Source of the DNA: Lingula anatina
Lineage: Eukaryota; Brachiopoda; Lingulata; Lingulida; Lingulidae
Assembly (NCBI RefSeq): GCF_001039355.2
Contig: NW_019776002.1
Span: forward strand, 686,414 to 750,413
Direction: 5' to 3'
Length of the DNA: 64,000 nt
Shown here: piece after piece, positions 44,502 to 55,596 of the stretch
Layout of the letters: each line of letters begins with the position of its first letter
Position numbering within the stretch: position 1 is the first letter of the stretch
The notes under the pieces: generated by a model
Seen by the model: only the letters and a program-made list of their open reading frames with translations
Told to the model about the DNA's origin: nothing
Databases searched by the model: none
Program-made: the position numbers and the translations under genes

Positions 44502-47500
44502 TTTTAATGCAAGGATTCTCTGTATATTCTGATCCCCTGCATCTGTCCATGTCTAACTCAGTACTGTCACCATCAATTTGCACTTCTTCACCCCATGATT
44601 GTCAAATTATGTGTCTGCTTACTTGAAATTTGCTAGGGGATTTTGCATAGTTAAGTGAATGTCAATTTTCAGAGCCAAGGTTGCATTGTGCTTAGGTTCC
44701 TGTTTGATTTGTCCTTTGTATATATTTGTTCCTATATATTTGTAAGAGGAGGAGGTTTGGTTGAAAAGCAAGTCTGAGAGGGGAATCAGCTAAATAGTTT
44801 CACTTTGTTTTACTGAAAGAAATTTCAACTCTTACCCCTTAAACTAACATTTAGATATGAAATATATAAAATGTGTTTTTTTTTTTCATATAACAAGATG
44901 TTTTTGTTTTCAAGATGTTTTAAAATTATTTATGAGATAGTTTAAACAGTTGTTAGGTATTTCTGTTAGATAGTAAGGGGTTGAATATCTATGTTTCAAA
45001 ACAATTTTTAGATTGAAATTGATGCCATTTATCATTTTAAAATTAAAATAACAGCAAAAACAGAAGTTTCAATGTTTATTTTCTATGAAACTGGATTAAA
45101 TGTTTTCTATGAATACATTTTGTTTCTTCAACTTAATTTTTCTATAAATTACTTACAATTGACACAAAACGTGCTAATAAATAAAAAGAATGTCTAAATT
45201 ACAGCTCTTGACTCTACATATAAAAATGCAAACCTACGTGAAATCTGATTCACAATTATTTGTTTTAACAAAGAAAGTAAAAATCTGGAAGTCACACTAT
45301 CCAACAGCAGAATTTGATGTCAACCATGTTTGTAAATCTTGTTATATTGGCATATCAGATAAAACAGAGAGATATCCAAATTCTTTACACAGGCTCTTAT
45401 TTTTAAGAACATAATTTTGTCATCTATTTAAGAAGAATTTTCTGTTTAAGTACACTGATGCAAAATATATGGAATAATGGTTGTTTGGAAGAATTCTAGT
45501 TTGTCAGTTCATATCCACTGTTAGAAAATCTAATATAAAAGTGCACTTCTACTACTTTTTCCATTTATTTACATATCCATTGCCACAAATGTCTACAGTT
45601 CCTCGTTTCTCCAAGAAGTGCTAAAGCTTAGGCTGAGGTATTAGTATTTGTATTCATCCTGCTCAATATACTGCCAAATATAGTTTCTGTCCTTGGTTTG
45701 AAACTATCCTCCATAGAAGGCTGAGTTACTTGTATCCACCCTGCACAGTATACTGCCTCATGTTATTTCTATATCCTTAGTTTGAAAGTATCCACCACAA
45801 TGTTAATTGACTGCCACTTTAGGTAGCTGTATTCCTGGGAGTTCACCAGAATCTGAAAATATTACAGTTATACTTTGTTTTATGTATAAATGTTGTTGGA
45901 AGTTTCTGGATGGTTTCTGGTACATTAAGTTGTTAATACCCCGTTCACACTACGCTCAGTTATCCGGATAAGTTGCGAATTAGGTCACAATTCGAATAAA
46001 TGCAGTAGTGTGAACGCAAGAGGATTTTGAAAATGCGCATTTTCAAAATCCTGCAAGCGAGGTGGATTTCTAAGCGCGATCCGGATAACTTACCGGAATC
46101 GACACCTGTACAGATCTTACTGCGCATGTGTGCAGATAAGTGCGGGTATCTATGAACGCTGGTTTATTACTTTAGCGATTGCACCAAACGTATTTGGAGG
46201 TCACCACTAACTACAACATGAGGAAACAAACTTATTTTGCCACCTTATACTTCTCAAGAATGCTGGAATGTCTTTTGAGTTGCATTTGTCGTCACAAATT
46301 TTTGTTGATATTTTAAGATTTCCTGTGCGGCGCATGCGCGAGTGTTCAAAACAGGAAGTTACACCTGAAATTTTCAACGTGGGATTCGGATTCGCTTAGC
46401 GAGTGTGAACGCAATACCGAATCGGATTCCTTACGAAAAATCCGAATTATAGAAATGCGCATTTTGGCAACTGTAGTGTGAACGGGGTATAAGGTCTGAA
46501 ATCAGGATTTTTTTTTTTCAAAATTTTTAGTGAAAAAACAAACACAAAAGGTTACTAATCAAAATGTAAAGTAGAAAAATATGAAATCAGAATACCTAAA
46601 TTTAATAGTTTGTTTTGTGTAGTAAAACCTTTACCTATAGTAAATACAATAAAGATGTGATACTTCACTGACCGGTCCATAAATATTTATGATGAAAGTA
46701 CAATGTAGTTATATTTTTAAGAAATTCAAGTAGAAAAGGAGTTGCTGGTCAAAATTCAAAGTAGACATGAAAGTCAAATAGAATCTATTTATTGCATAGT
46801 TTTTGCAATGAATCTGCACCCTAATACAATAAGATATGAAACTTTACAGATAAGTCCCATAAACATTTTTAAGGAACAAAAAAAAATCAGGTGGAAAAGA
46901 GTAGCTACCTGAACTTGCTTGGTTCAGCATGAAGGGGTGGTGTTCTTTCACCCTGAATGGCCGCAGTAGCATCCTGTTATTTGGAGCCAGGGGTGGCTTG
47001 GATGTGATCATAGGGTTGCTTACAAGAGATATTTGACTCCCCTCACGGCTAAAGCCGTTCTCTGAGCTTACATCACTCTCAATGTCTTTCAGTCTGTCTG
47101 TATGGGTTGCAATACTGCACATGCTCCAGCGGCTCTCTGGTGTTGCACGGCCCTGAACTGGCGTGGAAGGAGGGAGGTATAAGTCACTGATGTCACTGTC
47201 TGTAGTGTTTGCATTAAAACGGTCTGTATGCTGGTGATATTTACTGGCTTGATATAACGTGGACCGATCTTGCATCAGACCTGGAGCAGGACTCACTGCA
47301 GGCAGCCTGCAAATTTCGTTCACAAATCCAATCCGCGCATTTCTCTGCTCACGAATTTTCTTCCTCAGTTTACGTGCCTCGCTCAGTTTAAGGCAGTCGA
47401 TTTCCTCGCGTTCCTCCGATGTCCCACAGTACCCATGTATGCCCTTCTGTCTCTGCATTTTGGGCCTCTGCAACTGTGCAGGATTTGAAGCAACTCCTTC

Positions 47501-47587
47501 AGAGACATCAATCCTGTGTACCTGGGTGTTCAACCTGATCCTGTCTTGTATGGAGAGCACCTGGTGGCCTGATGCACCCGCTCCCAT
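42263..47587 (-). CDS. Unknown protein with alternative acylated N-termini (353-aa and 172-aa isoforms)
   Basis: The long form joins exons 46909-47587, 42797-42970 and 42263-42471. The short form replaces the first exon with 43651-43786. Both first exons end in phase 1 and join the same second exon. The long N-terminus is MGAGASGHQVLSIQDRIRL; the short one is MGCKESILVTQSQ. Both begin Met-Gly with Ser or Ala at position 6, the pattern for N-myristoylation, and the short one adds a Cys3 palmitoylation site. The long exon has a basic coiled segment (LSEARKLRKKIREQRNAR) and a Ser/Thr-rich region. The shared C-terminal part contains ESGYHSTMVDD, a His-rich stretch and a Cys cluster. Predicted location: inner face of the plasma membrane. 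No family was recognised. Confidence 0.7.
43651..43786 (-). CDS. Alternative first exon (MGCKES...) of the unknown acylated protein
   Basis: The exon encodes 45 residues, starting MGCKESILVTQSQANGTEST, and ends at a clean ACAG|GTATGT donor in phase 1. No acceptor precedes the ATG, so it is a first exon with its own promoter, inside the long first intron of the larger isoform. Confidence 0.65.
44285..44505. repeat. ATTT tetranucleotide microsatellite with internal TTTC run
   Basis: Three ATTT arrays are separated by two copies of AAGTAAAAATTTGAACATTTT, and one TTTC array lies in the middle. It has expanded in a compound fashion. Confidence 0.9.
45639..45800. repeat. Imperfect tandem duplication of about 85 bp
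   Basis: Two diverged copies share AGGCTGAG..., TATCC(A/T)CCCTGC...TATACTGCC and CCTTRGTTTGAAA phrases. They lie within the long intron of the minus-strand gene. Confidence 0.55.
45939..46487. mobile_element. 549-bp MITE with TIR CCCCGTTCACACTAC and TA target site
   Basis: The 15-bp ends CCCCGTTCACACTAC and GTAGTGTGAACGGGG are perfect inverse copies, flanked by TA on both sides (45937-45938 and 46488-46489). The interior is GC-richer than its surroundings and contains the self-complementary GAAAATGCGCATTTTC. It has no coding capacity. The TA duplication fits Tc1/mariner-type or related mobilisation. Confidence 0.85.
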
Positions 47588-48148
47588 TGTCTTATATTTC
47601 CTAGTAAACTTTAAGTACAAATTAAATTCCCATTCCTTGCCTGTCGTGGTTGTTTCCTAGAAATCTTCAAGCACTAGGCACACTTGCCTCTACTTGAAGC
47701 TACACAGAATACATGAATGACAAGGGCAGACGGCTGAANCTAGAGGATCAGAGAGGCGATACCGCCTCCAGATATTGTACCACCAGCTGGAGTAAGCGCA
47801 TTCGTATGGACCCCCCCCCTCCTAAAAGGGACACCATCACCAGTCTGGTGTTTGACAAGCTCTATAAGNGTGTGTGTATGTATATATATATATAGTTGTA
47901 TGGTTTAGTGTGTCTGTATGGCTTAACATAAACACACACATGCACACACACACATGCATTAGGTATGTGTGCAACATGTTTGTGGTTTTATCTGTTATAA
48001 TTATTGCATAATTATTTAATATGTACTCTATAGTTTAATTAGACTACTTTCATTTTTCAAAATTAGCCACAATTATTGCTTGCTTGTTTATTGATGTCTC
48101 TGTAATATGTTGTATTTACATGTATCTTCCTTTTCTTATTGTGTTTAG
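47588..48148. other. Contig joins, short unplaced contig and microsatellite
   Basis: Single Ns at 47738 and 47869 bracket a 130-bp contig. One of its frames is open (KRIRMDPPPPKRDTITSLVF), but it has no recognisable family and may not belong here. After 47870 come GT/AT repeats and AT-rich sequence, interpreted as the transposon's first intron. Confidence 0.5.
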
Positions 48149-50933
48149 ATGGGATTGGTTGTCAAAGACTGTAACTGTGACACTTGGTAATGAAGATGTT
48201 AGAATGGTCATGAGTGATTTCATCAAGAAGACAGATGAACCAGGAAAAGCGTTTTGTGTATGGTGCAGTGACACACTTAACTACCAGAGTCGTGGCTACA
48301 AATGTTTAGAAAAACATGCTTTCAGTAAAAAGCACATAGAACGCTTGAAGACAAGAAGAACGACTTACAGCCTAGGGTCATTTGGCGCTGTACCTGTGGT
48401 ATCATCTAAACCAACATCTGCCCCTGCCACTGCAACTGGCTCGACACAACAAGCAGCTTCAAAACAAGCGGTGCCTTTGTGTGATAGAGTTTCAAATATG
48501 CAGGTACTCATTTTTTTCCCATATTTGTTAGTCTAGTGTTTATAATAATGATAATAATAATAATGTAGTTTAGGTTTTATATTTTGTTTAATGCACATGT
48601 GACCATGGTGACAGAGAATTATATAGTGTTTCAGTTAATAAAGATTTGTTTTTTAATACAATGGTTTATCTATATTCAGTATCACTCTCGAAATACCAAT
48701 AATTTAAACAACTTTAATTGAGATAAAATTCATATAGAAAACTTTTTATGACAGAAAATTCCTTTTCCAATAGTAAATAACATTTGTATCATTTTCAGTT
48801 CATATATATTTTTAATTACATAAAAGTTTATTTCCATTTTTCCAGGCTATGTACCTAGCAGTCTTAGCAGAGTTTTCTTTGCCACTGTCAATGATGCCCA
48901 TCCTGATTGAACTGTCAAAGGCTTCAAACCAAGACCGCAAAGCTTTGGATCGACTATCAATGGATCGTACTTCAGCATCCTATAAAATGAAATATGGACT
49001 TGCAGAATGGTTCCACGAGCAGACTGTGAGTGAGTTGAAAACTGAATTTTTCTCCTTGAACATTGACGAGAGCACAAGCAGCAACTTGCAACGTGTCCTA
49101 TCAATACTAGTGAGTTACTACTCCCCTTCAAGAAAACGTGTCGTTGTTCAACATTTACACTCAACCAGTGTAATCAAAGTTGATTCTCTGTCAATTTTCA
49201 ATCATATTGTGGATGTCTTTGACCGAAATGAAATTCCATGGCAAAATCTAGTGTCCGTACTTCTTGACTCATGCAATGTGATGAGGGGTTCTAAAAGCGG
49301 TGTAGAATCTAGGCTGCGGGCAGAAAAGGCACGTCATCTCCTTGATGTAGATGGAGACTCCTGTCACCACATTCACAACGCCACACACAAATTTTGCAAA
49401 CCCTTTGATTATTGGATCGAACAACTCCTCCATGACTTGTACAATGACATGAAGTGGTCAACGGATATAAGAGAATGGTTCACAGAAATCTGTCTGTTGC
49501 TTGGGCTCAAATTCACCATGCCCGAAAGATTTGTGAACCACAGATGGTTGTCCTGCTTTGATGTATCTTCTGGCACTCAACGTTTGTTCGATGCATACAC
49601 TGTATTCTACTATAGTTTCATCCCGAAAGATGAGAAACCACTGTACACCAGTGTTGTGGCTTCCATTCTGTCCCACAGAAACATTAATCCAGAAGCCAAG
49701 ACTCGAATTCGTGAGCTGCAAACCGAAATATCCAACAAGGTGAAAACTTTAACGGCTGATGGCAAGAAGAGGAAAGAGCGTCTTGTTGAACGTCTTTTTT
49801 ACAACAGACGGAAGACCAGACTTATTCTGTCCTTCTACATTGCAGTGTTGCCAATGTTGAAGAGTTATGTGTGCCTGTTCGAATTGAAAGAGCCTATGAT
49901 ACACCTCCTGCATAATCAGCAAGAAGAGTTATTCAGAAATTTTCTGTCCTGCTTTGTAAAGCCTGAAGTGCTGCAGAACCTGACCGCTAAGAAAATGAAA
50001 GAACTGTCCATTTCTGATGAAGTATTGCTAGATGAAAAAGACATGTTCTTTGGCAAAACAGCGACAAGTCTCATGGAGATGCACAGAAAGGATTCTGGAG
50101 TGGTGCAGTTTAAACACCAAGCAAAGCAAGCCTATGTTTCCTGTGCTGTTTACATGCAGAAGAAGTTGCCGCTGGACAGTACTCTACTGCGCTGCTTGTC
50201 AGCTTTGAATCCAAAGGTTCGAGGAGGAACAACTACACTGAAGAGGCTTAAGAAACTCCCAATACTACTCCCAAATGTCTTAAATGATGAACAAGCAGAG
50301 GAGTTTGGTAGAGAAATCCACAACTACAATGTAAGTGGCAGTCTTCCCCCCTTCAATGAAGATGGAAAACCACTGAGGCTAGATGTGTGGTTCTCGAAAC
50401 TCTTCGAAGATAACAGCTATCCAGCACTGTACAAAATTGTGCGTGCCATCCTCTCCATTTTTCATGGACCTCAGGTGGAGTCAAGTTTTAATGTCATGGG
50501 TGACATCATAGACTCTAGATCAGGACGCATGAATATTGAGACGTACAACAGTATTCAGATTGTGAAATACGGACTGTCATCTCGCAAGGAAAGTGAGTCA
50601 AGCGTGAGTGTGGCATTAGATCAGTTCAGACGAAAGGATGTGGTGTATGACCCAGTGGATGTGCGTCTCTGCCATAAAATCAGAGGATCATCAGGGAAGT
50701 ACAGAAAGATATTGGAAGAACAGCGACAAAAGTTAGCAGAGAAACAGGCATCCCTGAACATTTCAGCAAACAAACTACAATCAAAATTAGCAGCAAAGCG
50801 AGCACAACATGCTGCTGAAAAAAAAGCTAGGCTTGAACATCAGCTGCGGCAAGAGAAGGCTCAGAGGAAAGCGACCATAGGAGCAAGACTGAAAAAGCTT
50901 GTTGCTTTAAAAAAAAAAAAAAAGAATGTGTGA
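48149..50933 (+). CDS. Transposase: zinc finger exon plus hAT-like catalytic exon (5' exon missing)
   Basis: Two exons, 48149-48503 and 48846-50933, join in phase 0 at CAG|GCT. Exon 1 encodes a zinc-finger-like C-x2-C-x16-H-x6-H segment (FCVWCSDTLN, then EKHAFSKKH). Exon 2 has FFSLNIDESTSS (candidate first catalytic Asp), VSVLLDSCNVMRGS, a CHH cluster (DGDSCHHIHNATH), VNHRWLS, and a C-terminal dimerisation-like block (FHGPQVESSFNVMGDIID), in the order seen in hAT-type proteins. A basic coiled tail ends KKKKKNV. The ORF is long and uninterrupted, suggesting recent activity. The exon before 48149 is lost at the contig break. The 6-bp target duplication differs from the 8 bp of classical hAT. 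Confidence 0.8.
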
Positions 50934-51607
50934 GAAAAAAAAAGAAAAAAAAAGATTAAAAACAAAAAACAAAAAAAAAAACGTCTAATGCTTTGGAGTC
51001 AAAGTTATTTGAACTGAAACTGCAAAATTAACTTTACATGAAAAAGGTCACAAATTTAATTGAACTGAAACTGCAAAATTGACTTTTAAGGATTATAACA
51101 GCATTTGAAAATTCAACAAATTTCATTTGAACTAAGGTAAGAAGGTTCTATATTAGATTGTATTATTTATTCTATTCAAATCATGTGCTTGTGTAAATTT
51201 GTATGAAATTTTCATGTATTTTTACACATTTTTTTACACATTTTTGCCTGATAGAAAGTTCATTTTGTGGGTCTTAAATGCAAGGAAAGTGCACCAATCA
51301 TAATGCAAAAGTAAAAAAAAATTTCCATAGATAGATTGTATTATTTATTCTATTTAAATAATGTTCTTGTGTAAATTTGTATGAAATTTCATGTATTTTT
51401 ACACATTTTTGCCTGATAAAAAGTTCTTTTGGGGGATCTTAAATGCAAGGAAATTGCACCATTCATAATGCAAAAGTCAAAAAATTTTCCAAGGCTTAAG
51501 GGGGGCGCACCCCCCTTAACAACCCCCCCACGCACACTACGTGTGCGTTAAGATTTTTCTTCGAAAAATCTTTCAGACTTTTTTATCAAAACCAAATCTC
51601 ATGCCTG
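50934..51607 (+). mobile_element. 3' non-coding end and right TIR of the transposase-bearing element
   Basis: After the stop come A-rich tracts and two diverged copies of a 190-bp unit (about 51150-51310 and 51328-51490, sharing TAGATTGTATTATTTATTCT and GCCTGATA..AAGTTC). The last 68 bp are the same as the right end of 40179-41152, with the AGATTTTTC/GAAAAATCT hairpin, and finish CTCATGCCTG. ATCTAA follows. Confidence 0.8.
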
Positions 51608-51613
51608 ATCTAA

Positions 51614-52578
51614 CATCCCAGAGACTCGAAAGGGCACCCAAGGGGTGTCCCCTGCCCCTGACTGGAGGGGTACACTTGATGAAGGCTGTGAAGGGGAGTA
51701 CCAGGATGAGTTTACTCCAGAGCTGTTTACCTCAAGTCCTGAGCAGGGGTACCCTGTGCATTTCACACCAGGATTGTTGGGGGAGAATTATACAGAAAAT
51801 GCTAAGGGCATTGCAATGAGGAACCGGAAGGGGCATTTACTCCCATCCCCACCTTTTGGGAGGAAGAGTGTCGGAACTTCATAGTACTCCAGCCCCTAGG
51901 GGGGTAACTAACTTGAACACTGAGCCGCCCAAGGAGTGGTGTGTGGATTTCTCGAGATGTCATTTCTACCCACCAAAGAATTTGACATGGTGGAACATGG
52001 TACCTAAGAATAAGGTCTAAATGTGTTGAAAATCAATTTCCAGATTATTGCCTTTTTGCATTCCAGAGTATGCATACTTACATAATAAACATGTTAGAAT
52101 ATCCTGAGAATGTTTTAAATGTGTTGTTTTTCATCTTTTTTACGAGACATGATCAAATAAACAAAGAAAAGTCTACCTGTTTTATAAGCAGTGGCAACAT
52201 GAGAAATATACAAGGTTTATACTTGCCCTTAGATATTTTCTCTTTTTTTTTAATCCGCTCCCAATTTTGTCTGCATTGAAGACTACGCAAGTTTTAGATG
52301 TGTTGACCTATTTTAATGATGCTTCCAAACACGTCATGTTTTTTGTATGCGACCCGACCTCTTGCATCAGACTGTCAATTTTGACAAATCAGATTTTTCC
52401 ACAGCATTCGCGCCGTATGAAGTAGCAGAGCCTCCAGGATTGAAAAGCTATGTATGTATGTATGCAACAAACTTTTTTGGTAAAAAGACTAATTTACTTA
52501 AGTGCTGTTTTGTAGTTTGGAAGGGTAAATATAATTCTTTAAATGGTTTCTGGTCTTCTTCGATGTCAATAGCTTATA
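51614..52578 (+). other. Possible retroelement leader/linker ORF and non-coding sequence
   Basis: The open frame at 51645-51884 is acidic (TLDEGCEGEYQDEFTPE, ENYTENAKGIAMRNRKG) and is followed after a stop by EPPKEWCVDFSRCHFYPP. It is locally GC-rich, like the retroelement ORFs at 55-59 kb, but no family was recognised. The rest to 52578 is AT-rich and without clear features. Confidence 0.3.
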
Positions 52579-53229
52579 GTTACATTCAATATTTTACAAA
52601 AAACGTTACTTTTCCCGTTGGGGCTGTTAGCATGCTGCCAAAATATTTTCTTATTGGAAATTAAACTGAAATAAAAACTACATTTAGTGTGAAAATTGAA
52701 TATGTTCATCTTACAATTTTATAGCGATGTGGAGGTTTTTGCCTGGTGTGGCAAAGCCGCCAGAGCCTCCAAAACAAAAAACACCGACAAGTGACGAAAG
52801 TGAACAACCTAGCACTAAATGTAAAAAAAGAGAGCGCAGGTACCTTCCTAAATGGGAAATGGGGAGGCCATGGTTAAAAATGGAGGAGGACAGTGGGATG
52901 ATTTCTATGTATTGCTCTCAAAATCAGGACGCACTATGTTAAGAAGGTGTCCTCCAGTCCCCGGTCTTTATCGACGGGTGCAAGAGTTACAAAAGTGTTG
53001 GCATACTGCATGGGTTATTCATGGCTACAAAGGTGTTTTTGAGATTCTGCCTTTGTTTTGGAGAATTGTGATAAAAATAATACACCCCCATAAGAAGCAC
53101 AATTGCACTTTTGTACTTTTTGTTTGATTTCACTGCATCTTTAAAACTTAGTTCAAGCCTATGAGCCAAGCAGTGTAGTACCAGTCAGGTACATGAAACA
53201 GACCCAGTTGAAGAGGATGATGAGGCAAT
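52579..53229 (+). pseudogene. hAT (ZNF862/KIAA1586-like) N-terminal exon, copy 1
   Basis: It is about 650 bp shared with 63177-63821. An acceptor TTTTATAG lies two bases before the ATG at 52727. The ORF reads MWRFLPGVAKPPEPPKQK, then RRYLPKWEMGRPWLKMEED, the entry to a TTF-type zinc finger. A frameshift then breaks the finger. Downstream frames (LPLFWRIVIKIIHPHKK) are not meaningful homology. Nearby stops show it is inactive. Confidence 0.55.
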
Positions 53230-53700
53230 ACCAGAATATTATATTGATCACAATGAATTGGATGATGTCAATGATGATGATGCAGATTTTGATGAAGGCT
53301 TTGGGGATGATGATGATGAGATGGATGAGGAGAAAGTTTACCAAAAGCTGTCATCTGCCATGGAGTTTTTGGCCACAGAGCCAGACTCCAAATCTCGGGC
53401 ACATTTGCTACCATTTTTTTGTAGCTGTTGATAATTTTGGAAGAAAAACCTCCAGCACGGACTGGTGTATGCGTTTAGAGTACTTTTTAGGATAGTTCTT
53501 TGGAGTTTTTTAGAGAAAACTCAGATTTTCATCGGCACATATGCTACAGCAGAAACAAAATGGTGACGCACACTAGGATTTTTGTCAACTTTGCCAACGT
53601 TGGAGAGTTACTGAGGATACCTGTTCTCACAGAAGACCAAGTTTTTAAGATAGTGGAGTTGAGAGAGCAGTTGGGTAATTGAAATGCACAGTTAGTAGAG
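53230..53700 (+). pseudogene. Acidic-region fragment at the junction with a piggyBac 3' end
   Basis: One frame is strongly acidic (ELDDVNDDDADFDEGFGDDD) and continues to KLSSAMEFLATEPDSKS, then breaks. A following frame (TRIFVNFANVGELLRIPVLT) runs to a stop at 53682. No family could be assigned. Confidence 0.3.
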
Positions 53701-53719
53701 AATGCATTGCACTGTAGGT

Positions 53720-54532
53720 TAGCAGTGCAGGCTTATTCACAGAATATGGGAGGTATTGACCGGGCCAGTAGAGCCATGACATTCTACATGGTCTTACACA
53801 GATGTGTAAAATGGTGGAAGGTGTTCTTTTATCTTTTGGAGGTGTGCTTTTGCAATTCTTTAATTATTTACAAGCAGAAAATGCACCCTAAGCGGGTTAA
53901 TGCTGAGAAGTTTTGTCTTGACATTGCTCATGGTCTTCTGGTGGGATTTGAGCCAACACCATCTTGCATGGGGAGGCCACCCAGAGATCCACCTGGTCGT
54001 CTGATTAATTTTGAGCATTTCATTGCCATAAACAGAAAAAAAACAGCTAATGGCAAATCACCTAAGCCAGATTGTGTCTAGATTGTGTCAGATGTGCTCT
54101 AACAGAGAGAAAAAGCCTCATCAGAAACAGTATATCTGTGATAAGTGTAAGGAGCCCATGTGCCCTTATCCATGCTTGAAGAGATACCACACCCTGTTGG
54201 ACTATAAGCTAGATTGCTCTGAAAACCTTCACAACTAATAAGTAAAATAAATTTTCCATAAAACAAGTTCAAGGTAAAAATTAACAATGTTGTTTATTTA
54301 CTTGTTTATTAGTTTTTCAACTAAGAAACAATTATTTTTCATTTCCTTTAAGTTTTTTTATTTATTTTCAAGTCATCTCTAATATGTAATACATTTACAT
54401 ACCAAATTTTATCAATGTAAAACTTAATTTATAAAAGTTATAAACATTTTAGTGAGTATCAAAAACAGCAGAAGCTGCTAAAACAATATGGCTGCCAGAG
54501 ACAATGGCTGACAAACAATATAAATTGCTAAA
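53720..54532 (+). pseudogene. piggyBac transposase 3' fragment, copy 1
   Basis: It is about 830 bp colinear with 57080-57900. It keeps the third catalytic Asp region (MGGIDRAS), MHPKRVNAEKF, and the C-terminal cysteine-rich finger (CSNREKK, CDKCKEPMCPYPC), though a frameshift near 54060 splits the finger from the rest. The 3' terminal GCTAAAGG is followed by TTAA (54533-54536). The 5' part, including the first two Asp residues and the left end, is missing. Confidence 0.85.
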
Positions 54533-54536
54533 GGTT

Positions 54537-55592
54537 AATGCTCCTACGGAGGAGTATAGTGATGCCACACTGTTGGCAGCTGATCTGAAGGAAGCACGAG
54601 AGAGCTTGTGGCAAGCTTCAAGTAGCCTCTAAGAGAATGAAAAGAGACTACGATTTGAGGATATCAGAGCGATCATATGCTCTAAGCGATGCAGTATGTG
54701 CTGGACACTGCCGCAACTAAAGAAAAGTGTAAAAAGCTGTGCCCACCATTGAGGGGCCCTGGCTTGATTGTAGCTAGGCTCAGCTCTAACCTGTTCCGTG
54801 TTAAGGTCTTTGTGACCAACCATGATAGGTTGAAACCTTGTCATGACAAGGAGGTGCCCCAGTGGATACAACATTGGAGGAAGAATCCATTGCCCGACTC
54901 CACGGCGAGGGGCGAGGACCGAGTGTATTGCAGTTGCCGTCAACCCTGGCAGGGTAGATTTATGCTGCAATGTGATTACTGCGGGGAGTGGTATCACGGG
55001 TCATGTGTTAATGTGACGGCCACGGATGCCTTAAGCATTAACAAACATAAATGTCAAGACTGTATACGCAGAGCTTAAGAGCTATGAGATGGAATGTGCA
55101 CTTAATTGTTTCATTCTATTTCTAGATGGACAGCCGGAAATGGAAGGACTTGGTGGTGGACATTGAAATCTGCTCGGCAGAAGGACGAATATGGCCAATT
55201 CAGAAAATGGATGAGTTGGTGGATCGAGTGGCTATGGCGCCCAAGGACTGCCTGGGGCAAGCCAGCAACTTAATATTGCGCCAAGTAGCTTTGGCACGGC
55301 ACAAAGCTATGGAGAAGTGGAGGAAAAAGCTAGCACAAGGGCTGCTAGCAGTGTATATCCGCCCCCACGCATGGATCTGTGACAACGTGGCACAGGTTCC
55401 ATCTGGCAAGCCGAGCCCACAGGGCCCGCTCGTGATTTAAGATTGGGCACGGACCCAACTATTGAGCAGCATAGGTCGTATGTAGGTCAATCTATGGAGG
55501 TTGACGAGGCCGTCTTGGAGGGGCAGGCAGGGGGTGACAGCCCCCTGACGAGCGGGTGCTGGACACTCCGCCCTTAGAGACACAGGCAGAGT
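54537..55592 (+). mobile_element. LTR-retrotransposon pol 3' end: integrase C-terminus, PHD finger and a further ORF
   Basis: Broken frames from 54537 give the integrase tail (LLAADLKEARESLW, then MKRDYDLRISERSYALSDA). The ORF at 54689-55078 continues with RGPGLIVARLSSNLFRVK and TNHDRLKPC, the end of a Ty3/gypsy-type integrase. A PHD finger follows in the same frame: CSCRQPWQGRFMLQCDYCGEWYH, CVNV, then CQDC (C4HC3 layout). A second ORF at 55126-55440 (104 aa, RKWKDLVVDIEICS, EKWRKKLAQGLLAVYIRPH) is unassigned. The element is cut by the piggyBac at 55597 and resumes at 57905. Confidence 0.7.
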
Positions 55593-55596
55593 TTAA

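Noticed and set aside
47713-47895. 60-aa ORF spanning two Ns
   Set aside because: It crosses two contig joins, so the frame is not real as written.
38749-51607. A 12.9-kb giant transposon carrying a captured host gene
   Set aside because: Every transition between element and host sequence coincides with a single-N contig join, so mis-scaffolding is the simpler explanation.
53193-53495. Met-rich ORF
   Set aside because: It is the out-of-frame reading of an acidic GATGATGAT-rich stretch.
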